This document shows, one piece after another, positions 36,869 through 49,200 of a stretch of DNA of 64,000 nt. The DNA is from Solea solea. Lineage: Eukaryota > Chordata > Actinopteri > Pleuronectiformes > Soleidae. The stretch's first letter is position 1. Each line of letters opens with the position of its first letter. The stretch lies in the NCBI RefSeq assembly GCF_958295425.1, contig NC_081145.1, positions 19,948,465-20,012,464 on the forward strand. Direction: 5' to 3'. The translations under genes and the position numbers were made by a program. The notes beneath the pieces were generated by a model. The model was given only the letters and a program-made list of their open reading frames with translations, was not told where the DNA came from and did not search any database.

Positions 36869-37650
36869 ACGTCAACTTGATTGTTTGTCGGGTTTTAAGT
36901 GATTTTCAGGACAGAATTCAGGTCTCGCGTCTTTGTAACTGAATAGTTTTGTTCCAGATGCTTCATATCCAGACAGACGTAACGTCACATTGATAAACAG
37001 CTTCTGATATGGTACGGCAAGTGTTGAATGGCCTTAATCTTCTAAATCATAGAAGAATTAAGTTTTCTTTTTTTTTATTTTGATCTAGTGCGTGAGCTGA
37101 ATTATATAACTGAGATAGATGGGATTAAGGTAGGTTATCGTTTCTTTTTTTTTTAGTTCTGTAATTTCTGGATATCTCACTGTTGAACAAAACTCTTCAG
37201 CTGAATTTATTTAAGTTGCCCTCTGCTTTTGCCTGTGTTGGCACCGTGCTGTGATTTATTTGTACTGTATGTTTTTAAAGCCAGTACACGGGTAGTGAAT
37301 CAAACCTGCTTGTGATCCGATTTGTCTTTCTGCATAAAAATTGTCTCAATATCTGCAAGCGATCGTCCTCTAAACCTGCACTAAATGCATTTCTGTTCCA
37401 TTTACATTTCCCCACTGAACACTGAAACAGAATCGCTGGAATTTTTATTTTAAAAGTTGAAGAAATCGATATCATTTTGTTGTGACCTCTCATGGTAATT
37501 CTTTTCTAAAAAGTCTCAAATATTTTCCATTGTAAAAACATGTATCAAGGCACTTTCTTTAAGAGAATGTGGGATTTTTCTTTGACTTTTTCTGCATAAG
37601 AAACACTTGATTTGTGTCCTTCAAAATGTCTTGTGCATTAAAAGGTAGAA

Positions 37651-38001
37651 AATAAAACTAACATGAAATTCCATCCAGCGATGCAAACCTAATCCACTCA
37701 ATCCAACATTTTGAACACTCCTGTTTTTGCATGATATGATCGGAAGTTATTGAACCATGTTTGGTGCATGAAACTAAGGATGTGCATTAAACTGATGCCA
37801 AGTATGTAAAGTGATGGAGAAACACAAGAGGAACATAATGAGTTGTGCATTAGTGTAGCGAGCCAGCAGTGAAAAGTGTATATGAAACAAAGGTCACCTG
37901 ATAAAAACATTATACTCCAGTGTCCAGTCTGTACTCAACATCATGTTCAAACCCAAATGTGATTGTCTGATCTTGTCTTGGTGCTGTCACATTAAAATAA
38001 A
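37651..38001 (+). terminator. Candidate poly(A) signals of troponin I gene B
   Basis: AATAAA at 37651-37656 and again at 37996-38001. These would give a 3'UTR of about 0.8 or 1.1 kb, longer than in the other copies. Sequence alone does not decide between them. Confidence 0.3.
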
Positions 38002-39454
38002 AAAAACTACATGTTAATCTTGTCGTGTTGAATCTCTTCCCACTTCACAAAGCTGCAAAAACCTGAAACTCTCTCTTTTTTAAGATGACTGCTTGAGACT
38101 TAACCCTCTACTCTTCAGATGACATTCATCTCCACCCAATGGCATGCACATTTTAGGAACATACTGTAGTTTTACTATTAATAACTTTCATCTAAATAAA
38201 TACTTAATTTTGGTGACTTCCACTGGTGAATGTCTATGTGTCTGTGATTATTGAACAAAGTGCATGGAAACATCTTCACATACGGTGAGTTGTTTACTTA
38301 AGTATCATTGTTTTTTAATGTTAGTCCTGTTTCAGACATTGATCACTTTTTTTTTTTTGCAGGACAGAAAACAACAACAAGACATGATAAGCAGCAGCAG
38401 GTCATTGGTGGTATGTTCATTCGATTTCCTTACAGCCAATAATATGAATATGAATGCTGATGGGGTGGTAGTTTTAGCTGCAGCTCCTTTGGTCGGCTAG
38501 AGGCTCTTATATCCACACAGTCGCCGGGTCATTCATAAGCTGTGTAGCTATTTAGTTTCATGTTTCCATGCAGTGGTGTCAGGCAGTCAATAACAATGTG
38601 TGCATTAAGGGATTTGGTGGGCTCAAGTTAAAGGAACCTGGGGGCCCTACATCAAACCAGACCCCCCAAACCGCATCCCCAACATATAATATCAAATCAC
38701 AAATGTGTCTGCTTTTTATGTGACAGGTTTAACAGAAGCTAGTTAACAGACAAACTGATAACCAGCCAATTCTTCTGTTAATACCAATACAAACTAAGTT
38801 GTTCAGTCTAGCACAATCACTGCGGTGTCCACTTTGTAGCCATATCATAGAATGCACACTAGCTACAGGCAACTGTCCCCCTGTCAGCTGCTTTCCATAT
38901 CAACAGTGCACAGCCTTAACAATGTCCTGTGTATTTGTCATCCAGTTGCTCAGAGTTACTGTAGGTTATATTTGACCTGTGATGTTGGCGGTATCATGTT
39001 CTCAGTCAGAGAACAGCTGCCCCTTCATGTAGACTGCCCAGCCAGAATTAGAATGGAGAGAGAGACCAGGAGTGCCATCTGCAGAGGGGTGGGTAGTAAC
39101 AACAGTTTGCCTTTTACCATGTCCACTACACTGGAACCTGTGGTAAAATACTGTGCACTCGTACGTACAGTGTAAAGCACCTTTTCAAACCTTCTCACCT
39201 CTGACTTCTTTTGGACAGGAGGTGAACTTGTTTCTGTCCCGTGTGGAGCTGAACATGAATAAACACTACCTCCAGGTCACACAGGTAAGAATCCCATAGA
39301 AAACATACAACAACATGGATGCTAAAAGTACTTGTTGTTTCTATGAATATTTAGCTGTAAATGTAATTTACAACTCTTTAAATGACATTCCACTTACATC
39401 CTGCAAACATGATAATTGTGTTTTCATGTGCATCTCTGTGTGAATACCAGGGTA

Positions 39455-39805
39455 ATGACAGGTGCTTCACCGAAAAGGGTTGATTCCTGTTATTGTGTCA
39501 TTCACCCGTCCATGGATATTCGAGTTAACAGGCTTGGGTTTGCCTGGGTTTGCCCAGGGATCCCCAGATGTTTCCAGGCTAGATGGGATATGCAATCCCT
39601 CCTGGTGGGTTCTGGGTCTGCATCAAGGTCTCTTCCTAGCTGGATGACCCTTAAAAACCTCCAGCAGGAAGCTCTCAGGAGGGAAGGAGGAGGAGCTGTA
39701 CTCAGAGTTCCCTCTGATTGTCTGAACTCCTCCCCCTGTTTCTGAGGCTGAGCCCAGACACCCTACAGGTGAAACCAGCCATTTTGGCTCTATCTGTGAT
39801 CTCAC
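39455..39805 (+). repeat. Dispersed teleost repeat fragment
   Basis: Contains GATGGGATATGCAATCCCTC, TGGGTTCTGGGTCTGC and GAGGCTGAGCCCAGACACCC in the order of a very common fish interspersed repeat. Some internal sequence is missing. The family name is not certain. Confidence 0.5.
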
Positions 39806-40061
39806 TCATTATAAGTGTTAAATCATGTTTATTACAGACTGTATCCATAAATACCCACTGGAGACAATGGTACTGCTTATAATCGCATGGTGAACCAAGT
39901 TTTAAAGATGAGCAAATAGACACATATCTGTCACACCTATCATTTTGAATTAGTTAATGACTCATTTTCAAGTGCTGCTCTTTTGGTTGTATGCATGTTA
40001 TTTAAATTATTATTATAATTAATTATTTTAATTGATTATTATTTAATTAATCTTAACTTAA

Positions 40062-40133
40062 ATGTATGGGGACCCAAAAACAACCTCCTGCGACCCATTT
40101 GCAGGTTCCGACCCCGTCTTTGGGAATCACTGG
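40062..40133. mobile_element. hAT-like right-end fragment
   Basis: Ends CTTTGGGAATCACTGG after a GGTTCCGACCCC tract, the usual form of a fish hAT-type terminal repeat. No matching left end is nearby. Confidence 0.35.
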
Positions 40134-41107
40134 TGAAAAGTGCCTGCCTGATTGCTCTAAACTGCAGTGCAGACACATCTTTACAACAAATGTTTCACAA
40201 AGACAAAGCTTTACTTTTAGCCGCGACGTAAAGTTATGCAGCTGTAGACAGATTATCACTTTTGGTGTGACACCTATCACCACAGCTAAGGCTGCAGACT
40301 AGCAGGGTTTATTTCTGCAGCGTAGGAATCCATAAAAGTTATAGGCTAGATAAGCTCTCCGCTATTTGCTGCTGTGTGAGTGACATGCACAAACGATGAG
40401 CCAGTGACGGTGGATATAAATCAGAGGGAAAACTAGGCTAATGCGCGAGTGAGTTAGGTTTTAATGCAGATTGATAATTACAGTTCAATGTGAGACCAGT
40501 TTGACCGCAGATTATTTCCATGCAATCGGAAACGTCGTGAAGCATAAAATACAGGGTTTAAAGGGAAGTCGGATTTCTGACAATGAGACACAATTCTAGG
40601 AGAAGATGTGAATGTCATTGAAGCAGCTGTATTTATATATTTATGTCTATCCTCGTCTTTCGTCAAGCCTGCTGGCTGCTGGTGCAGACCTGATTTAGAC
40701 TTTACTAAAGAGAAAGAATGTTAAAGAGGAGGTGAGTTTCCTCTCGCGAAGGTGTAAAGTGACACATGCTGAGAAACACTCACAGCTCTTGCTGGGCAAA
40801 TTATCAACTCTAATGTAGGCGTCATGTTGGTCTGCTGGGAGCCACATCAGAGCAACAGTGGTGCCATTTATTGGCATGAACTTCAGCCAGTGGTTTTATT
40901 TTATGCCACTTATTTCTCATTTTTAAAATCATTAAAAAACAAAACAAAAAAAACACTGCGTTAAATCACCACAACACCACTTTAAATGTAAATATTACAG
41001 TAATTAAAACAGGAAGCAGCACTCAGGTGTCAGTGTTAATGGCTGCAGTTCTTCAGATGGCCACTAGATGCTGCTCTTGATTACAAAAGATGGAGTGAAG
41101 AAAATAT

Positions 41108-41266
41108 ATCTGTCTGTCTGTCTTAAGATATCTATCTTTCTGTCTGTCTGTCTAAGTGTATCTATCTATCTATATGTCTGTCTTTCTGTCTGCCTGTCTA
41201 AGTGTATCTGTCTATCTGTCTGTCCAAGTGTATCTATCTTTCTGTCTGTCTATCCAAATCTATCTA

Positions 41267-41322
<56 letters not shown>

Positions 41323-41326
41323 TCTA

Positions 41327-41369
<43 letters not shown>

Positions 41370-41370
41370 G
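41108..41370. repeat. Compound CTGT/CTAT tetranucleotide microsatellite
   Basis: Blocks of CTGT and CTAT alternate over about 260 bases, the longest pure part at 41265-41370. The repeat lacks stop codons in several frames and gives meaningless long ORFs rich in YLSVCLS. Confidence 0.95.
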
Positions 41371-44300
41371 ACCAGATGGAGAGTGGATCTAAACAAAGCA
41401 GTAGTAATTTGTGGATTCTGAATCCAGCTCCGTGTAAACATACACACATATGTATACATTCTTTCACATAGTGAGGAAAGGCCACATGCTTTACTTGCCT
41501 TTCCAAACTGGGAAATGCCACAAAGAGCATGCTTGAGGCTTGAGTTGTAGGCTGGACCCATCAGTCCCTGTCTCTGTGGCACAAACATGAACCCGACACC
41601 TCCACCATCACTATTCAGCCATCACATTCCCACCATGACTCAGACTCCATCATCTCTGCAATTGGCACTCACATCTGTCACCACCTCTTCCCTCAGCCCC
41701 TCCATACCATAGTGTGATCTGCCGAATGTTTACGCACTCTGATTACACTTTCTTTAAGGTAATTGGTGTTTGAAACAATGTTGAAGTTGGCTTCCAGACT
41801 CAGAAGTGAAACTTACAACGATTGTGCCCCATGCATTTTAACATCAGTAACGCGTGTGAAAAGCCAACAACCCTGAACTTAAGCATCGTGTTTCACAGTG
41901 CAGTACCTGATATGAAGTGATCACTATACAAGTGCAACCCGTTGCCTGCAATGTTTTCATCACTCCTCCGTCTTATGTGTTTGGTTTGAGTGTGTTTTAT
42001 AGCAATGATCCACCTCTGCTGTCTCCGGATGTTGGTGATCTGGTAAAATGCTCTTGGCTATCCCCAGCTATCCCCCATCTTAACTTTGTTTGGTGAAGGG
42101 ACGAGTTGTCTGGCATATTGCCTGGTTATATGTACGTTTCTTACCAAAATGGTGATGTTTTGGTTGCATTGAGACACCTGTCCTTGTTTATTCTGCGGAT
42201 ATAATGACAAAAGGCAAAGCTCGCTGAAATATTTTGCATACACGTTCAATGTCAAACATGGTTTTAAAATTTTAAAAGCAGATCACTGTCGCTATCTTCA
42301 CACTTGAGCTCCCCCTCCTCATGTCACTTACATTGGCATGTAGCAGGCTGTGAATGTTAATACAGGACCTTTAGGGTCATGCCTGAAAAGTAGCAGTGGC
42401 TATATGGAAGAATATAATGTGCATCCCACATGAGAAATTGTCATTCATCAAGATCCATAAACTTTTTTACAGTCTCTTGTTATGTTCTTGCAGTTTTCAA
42501 AGGCCTATTGACGACATCTGCACCAATTTCTTCTTTTTACCCTTAATGATAGCTCCCCTCTTTACTGGAAGAGCAGCTGTGGATATAGTCCACATTTTTA
42601 TGTCCCCAACAACACAGCCACTAGAATCAAGAAGAATCTCTTTTGAGTTTTCATGTCAAAGGGAAGAGTGAAGTGAGGGATACCTTCAAATTCACCAATA
42701 AATGTTGCTAAATCGTGATACGCCCCAGCAGTTACCAGCTGACAGCCGGCTGGCATCAATCTACTCATCCACTCTGACACCATTGAAATAAAACTCCTCA
42801 CTTCCTTACTAATTTCTAAGTTGCCTCACACCACCGTACTGGCAAAGCTCTGCCATCACCACCCCAGCCTTCATCTTTTCTAGATATATCTAGAATCTTT
42901 TTCAATCTAAGGGAGCGTCCAAGTCCAAATATAATTCCATTAGTTGTAATAAATGGTTAAATTATGACCAGAGTTAGTTCCTAATTTGTTTATGTCACTG
43001 CCTGGACATGAGAAACTTTGTTATCTTGTAATATTTTACTGTAAAGCACTTTCCATAGATCCACGACATCTAGATCCATAGATCCTATGTCGTGGACGCT
43101 ACTGAGGTGCAGCAGTGTGACATTAAGAGTGCAACAATATAGCCTCGGCACCACAAGTCTGATGTCTGTAGCTATGCTATGGTTCGAATCACCTCTTTTG
43201 TTCAAATTAAATCACATTGTCTAAGTCACTCGTGATTACACATTCTTCCATTATCAGCTTCTATTGGACCAAATCTAGTATTTCAAACTAAGCAGAACCT
43301 TCACCTGAGACAAAACAGGTCAGAAAACACAGACTGACATGCAAACTCCAATGAGTAATTCAGTATACAATGATAATGTTGGGTCTGTAAACAGTTACCT
43401 GCATATGGGGAGTACTCGTGCAGTACACGTCTCCCTGAGGGAATGTTTTCATGAAACAGTCGTAACGTAACATTATCCTCATGGAAAACATGCCTTGCTG
43501 CTTACCTGAAATCATGCCCATCTTTTTTTATAGCACAAGTGTTAATATGAGAGGGAGCTCTGCAGCCTTAGAAAGGTCTGGAAGCGATTCTGGAAACAGA
43601 TGCACGGCTCAGAGCGGCAACCCAAGATGAAACGTTAACCAGTCAGCTGGCAATCACTTGATATTTATAGACTGCATACAAGCAAGCTTTGTAAGCACTT
43701 AACTTGGAGAAATATTTAACAGTGATCTCTTTCGCTCGAGATCTAGCTCAACTTGCGCGTGTTGTGTTCTGGGTACGTGAGATGATGGGCTGTCGTTTGA
43801 TGATTGATTCAAATACCTTTTTATGCTCTGTGAAATTATGAACAAGTCACTTTTGGAGAATGTTGACTGCATTGGATAATTCAAGTATTTCAAAAGTTTT
43901 GACTTTTGTCAGTTATTGGTCATATTAGTTGTAGGTATTGTAATAATGATGATCGAAAAATGTCCCTTGAGATGAAGCATCACTGAAAAGAGGCAGTTTA
44001 AACCCTCAATCAACATCCAAGCCCAGTGAAGAAGATGCATATGTATATATCTACAATTCCTAATCAGGAATATTTAGGGATTTATTTCTGTTCACAAGGA
44101 TAACATTTTGTTTGAAAGGAAACCACCAGCCCAAAAACTCCTCAGCTGAAACCCTTAGGTGGATATGTTGGCAGGGAGTCACTGCTGTTTTGTCTCTTGC
44201 CAGTTTTAAGGAACGTGTACACACTGTGAAAAGCTGCTCCTGACTATCAATGGAACCTTTGTGACTCAGATATAGGCTTTCTGCAGACACTTTAGTGGAG

Positions 44301-44641
44301 TCTTGGAAAAGCCTAGCTGTTTGTGAAATGTTGAACAAATCAGTAGAAACAAAATGTTCACTTTTTTAATTCCTGGACTTAAATGTAGACCAAGTTTGAC
44401 CTATAATCATCTGTTTTTATTCTGCTCATTCTTTAAAAGTGTCTTAAAGGCTATAAGAATAGCGTTCCTTGCTAATCACCATATAAACCCAGGACCTTCA
44501 AACCTTACCTTCATTACTCTTGTTTTAATCTATTTTTCCTGCCTTTTACAGGGTCTGTGGCATTTCACAGAGACCTTAAATGATGCCAGACTCCTCCTTG
44601 AAGACGGCTGATAACACAGGATGAAGGCTGCATTGGGGGAT

Positions 44642-44817
44642 GATATTTCAGGAGCTTGTCGGCCGATTGGTCTGAGGATACTGCATTTCCATAAACAGGG
44701 GCTCCATATCCATTTCTGAGCCCTCACATATAAACACACCCCAAGGATGATTTCCTTCAGCTGAGTCTGGTCGCCACTGCCGCCGCACCCGCTCCTTGAC
44801 TTCCCGCCGTGTCGCAG
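44642..44817 (+). promoter_or_regulatory. Promoter and noncoding exon 1 of troponin I gene C
   Basis: ATATTTCAGGAGCTTGTCGG block followed by ATTGG at 44666-44670; CCATAAACAG at 44689-44698; TATAAA at 44729-44734. Exon 1 starts near 44760 and ends at 44817 before GTGAGA. It lacks the MEF2-type block of A and B but shares the upstream block with F, and less closely with D and E. Confidence 0.7.
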
Positions 44818-46210
44818 GTGAGACAACATTTGATGTCCTCTCCTTACTCCTCCTATTCCTCCCTGCATGCCAGGAGTGCGTGTGTGGACTCTGTCTGTCT
44901 CTCTGAAGAGACCTGTTTCCAGAATGCTAAGGTGATGAAAGTCACTATAGATGGTCCATGAAGGTGAAGCTTGATTACTCTACAATGAGATCTGAGCACG
45001 ATGAGATTTTAATGAGCCAGATTGGATGATGCTACATTGTTTGCTCTTGTCTTTTCCCAATGGTTTCCCTTTTGTTTTTAAACAATCACAGTTTGTTGTT
45101 TGTCAAGCTAAAGCTTTTAAAGAGATTGAATTGTGATGAAACCTCATTTCTATCACTTTAAAATGTTTTGCTTTTTTTTTTAACTATTGGAATCGTTTTT
45201 GGTTCAGTTTAGAAATGTGATATCTCTGCATTTGTTCTTGTATATGTAGTAGTATGTTTGCATGCATGCTTTTTGGATGTTAGAGAGAATTATGACATTT
45301 CAGTGTTGTCAAAATGAACATTAATCTGAAGCCCTTTGTGCCAAATTCAGAAGAAATTTGTCTGTGGTGGTTTTTCCACTCATTCAGGTATTCTGTTGTA
45401 TTAAATTCTACTTAATGATGCCAGATGAATAAACAGTATCATATATAGTATATATATATGCATGTAGGTATGTACAGTATATAGTCTGACTTCCAAAATC
45501 AGGTCAATTTGAGTTATTGGTCATACTTATCTGAATTTTTTATCTCCATAAATGTTTTTGGCTTAAGGGACGAGTTATGACTATTCTTTACACACATATA
45601 TATATAATTTGTTACCTTGTTTTCTTGGTTTCAGTATTTGTAATTGTTTTTTTGTTTTTTTTAATTACTCCTTTGCTTACTTTAACGTTTTAAAAACTAT
45701 TTTGTTTCAAGTGTTGTGCTTAGCTCCAGGTTCTGTTGTATACTGTGAAATTTGGACTTTCAGACTAATTAAAAAACGATGCAACTTAAGCCTTGAATAT
45801 TTTCTTAGTAAAAATAACTCTTGGGACTGTGTGACAGTGTAGGTTGGTTTGTTTTTAAAGAGTGTATTGACAGCCGGGCAATTGGCAGCTAACCCGCTGT
45901 CGAGGCACATTCCTCTGTCGGGATTCTTCTCTACAAAAGGAATTGATGTGTTAACTCCCAGAGGATATTTAATTTTACATGCTTATCGCAGGCATCAGTG
46001 AGGACATTTGACCCAAACTCCAAACTTAGCTCTGTCACCATTCAGGCCACCATCAACTGTTTTAATAGATCACATTTCATAGAGCAAAGGCTTTGATATT
46101 TAAGCTCAGAGCAGATTGTAACATCCTTTATTCTCACTCAGTGTCTCGATGTGATTTTGTTTTGTTTTTTTTCCTCCTCAAACAGGACGTGAAGACAAGA
46201 AACCGCCAAC

Positions 46211-49200
46211 ATGTCTGAGTAGGTTTCACCTTCTCATTTATTAGTTCTTCATTTCATCAGTAATTTATGGGCCTAAAAACAGTCTAATATGTTTTACTGT
46301 TACTGTAAAAACAAGCCAGCACCAAAAATGTTAGGAAGGAAGGAAGGAAGGAAGGAGAGAGGAAAGGAGGGAGGAAGGAAGGAATGGATACAATGCATTC
46401 CAACTACTGTTAAATACCACCACTTACCAACTAGGAAGGAAGGAAGGAAGGAGACAGGGAGGAAGGAAGGAAGGAATGGATACCAACTACTGTTAAATAC
46501 CACTAGGAGGGAGGGAAGGAAGGAAGGAAGGAAGACGGGAGAGATGGAAGGAAGGAAGGAAAGAAGGGAGGGAGGGAGGGAAGGAAGGGGGGAAAGAAGG
46601 AAGGGGGGAAAGAAGGAAGGAAGGAAGAAAAATGGTGTGACACTGACAGCGTTGTTTGTGCTCTTTACAGCAAAAAGATGTCTTCGAGCCGCAGGCATCA
46701 TCTCAAGGTACGACTGAGTCCTCACACACTTTGAGTTTGACTCATTAGGACGGAGACACTTCAGAGTCTGTACAACATAAACATTCAGTCATTTATCAAC
46801 ACAAGGACACATGTGTACGTGCCATGTTTGTATTGTTGTTGTCACAGGAAGTTTATATTTTAGTTTGTAAAATGCAGCAGTTTTTGTGGATTGTCACAGT
46901 TATTGTCTGTAGTCATGTATTGAACTCTGAGAGCCTGATGGTTTTTTTTTTTTAATGATGTACCTTTCGTCACAGTATTTGAAACATGTCTGGCCTCACG
47001 CCAAATGGATAGGTTGTTTTGTCACTTGTTAAATCCTGTGAAGGGGCCACACGGTTGGTGTAGTGGTTAGCACTCTTGCCTTTGCAGCAAGAACACCCAG
47101 GTTCAAGCTCCAGTTGGAACAAGGGCCTTTCTGCATGGAGTCTGCATGTTCTCCCCGTGTGTGCGTGGGTTTTCTCTGGGTTCTCCGGCTTCCTCCCACA
47201 GTCCAAAAACACACAATATGGGGATTGGGTAAATTGGTCACTCTAAATTGACCATATGTGTGAATGTGAGAGTGAATGGTTTTTTGTCTCTATGTGTGTG
47301 GCCCTGTGATGGACTAGTGAACTGTCCAGGGTGTACCCCGCCTATCGCCCTATGTCAGCTGAGTCTTCATCACAGTTGACTGATGCAGGCTGAGCAGATG
47401 GGCGTGTCATGAAGTACAGTAGCACCACCTGCTGGTTAAATCTGTCAGTCACACACTGTGCTTTCATAATAGTCTCATTCATTCATTGTCTACCACTTTG
47501 TCCTCGCTGGAGCCAATCCCGGTTTAGGGGACATAGGATTGGTAGGGACAGGTCTGTGGCCATGGACCACATACTGTCCCTGAACTGTTTTTGCTGCAAC
47601 TGCATGCAGATGTTCTACTCATGCACCAGCAGATCTGACTCCTCAGCAAATAATTGTTCTTCTCCAGTTTCCTGCATTCACCAGTTAAATAGCAATGCAC
47701 CAGATACTGGCAAAACTCTTCACCTACGAATAATCCAGACACTAAATACAACCCCTTGCACCTCACTTTGTGCCTAGAAAATGTTATTGTCTATAGTGAG
47801 AATGTAAATGCTGGTTTTTCCGTGTTTCTGCTTCAGTAATGTAGGCTTCTCTGGCTTGTTGTGATGAGAAAATGGACAGAGTGCACATAGATGGGCAGGT
47901 TGTTTAATGACACACAGGGCTGTATGAAATAACTCATTACAATATTGTGGACTACATCAGGCAACACTATTTGTTAATGGCTAAAAGGATTTTTAAGAGG
48001 ATTTCAACAAATATGTGCACCCCAAATTTAAACTTCTTTGCTTACCATTTCTCAACAGTGAGGAGTTGTTTGGTCACCTTTTGAGTTTTGTAGTAGTTTA
48101 GTCACTATATCAGAAATATATGATGAATATTACAGGCAAAAGACGCCTTTAGATCATCCTGTGACGTCTTTAGATCATCTAGATCATCCTGTGACGTCTT
48201 TAGATCATTTAGATCATCCTGTGATGTCTTTAGATCATCTAGATCATCCTGTGACATCTTTAGATCATCCTGTGACGTCTTTAGATCATCTAGATCATCC
48301 TGTGACGTCTTTAGATCATCTAGATCATCCTGTGACATCTTTAGATCATCTAGATCATCCTGTGACATCTTTAGATCATCCTGTGACGTCTTTAGATCAT
48401 CTAGATCATCCTGTGACGTCTTTAGATCATCTAGATCATCCTGTGGCATCTTTAGATCATCCTGTGACGTCTTTAGATCATTTAGATCATCCTGTCTCCT
48501 CTTTTAGATCATCCTGTGACGTCTTTAGATCATCCTGTGACGTCTTTAGATCATCCTGTGATCTTTTAGATCATCCTGTCTCCTCTTTTAGATCATCCTA
48601 TGACGTCTCTAGATCATCCTATGACCTAAGCACTGGTGCTTTTCTTCCTCTATAACCATTTACGTTCTCTTGTCTTGCAGAGTTTGATGCTGCAGATTGC
48701 GGCGAGCTGGATTCAACAGGAAAAGAAAGACATCATTGCAATGAAGGAGGCCTACATCGCTGAAACCTGTGCACGGCCTAACTTGAGTGGGGATCAAGCC
48801 ACTCTCATGGTGAGAAATGATTTGGTTTTATTTCTCCTAAATTGGAACCCGAAACCTCATAATTGCGAGGACAATAAACTGAGCAGTTCACACTAACATC
48901 TGCATAGCGTAGTGTATTTCTTTATCTTATTTTATGCTTGACTGTGCCTTAAGTAAAAGTGACCATGTTGCTTTGATATATTATCAGTGAACTGCTGGTA
49001 TGTAGACATGATCTGTACAATCTGCCATTTTTCAGGAAACCTGCAAAAAGCTTCACGCACTCATTGACAAAATTGATGAGGAGAGGTACGACATGGAGTC
49101 CAAAGTGGGCAAGGCTGATAAAGAGGTACACCACCAACCCGACCCCTGCCTTCCCCTACACTCACCCCCACCCTGTGTATGGTCATTGCGAACAGAGGGG

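Larger units (their letters stand above)
38002..44600. other. Long spacer between troponin I genes B and C, no supported gene
   Basis: About 6.6 kb with no troponin-type exon and no copy of the conserved promoter. It contains repeat fragments (39455-39805, 40062-40133), a tetranucleotide array (41108-41370), a short hairpin (43060-43096), and a set of exon-like segments at 38264-39285 that I could not assign to a family. Confidence 0.4.

Noticed and set aside
41068..41421. Long open frames rich in YLSVCLS
   Set aside because: They are translations of the CTGT/CTAT microsatellite; there is no start context, splice structure or conserved protein.
46289..46725. Open frames longer than 140 codons on both strands
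   Set aside because: Low-complexity AAGG tract read as Glu/Gly/Arg/Lys on one strand and Pro/Ser/Leu on the other; it is intronic in gene C.
47041..47120. tRNA gene
   Set aside because: A- and B-box-like sequences are present, but there is no cloverleaf and the body continues as a dispersed SINE-like repeat.
48139..48628. CRISPR-like repeat array
   Set aside because: Units are tandem with no unique spacers, and the setting is a vertebrate intron.
48105..48655. Open frames encoding SLDHLDHPVT and DDLKTSQDDL repeats
   Set aside because: The minisatellite period is a multiple of three, so frames stay open by construction; it lies within an intron.
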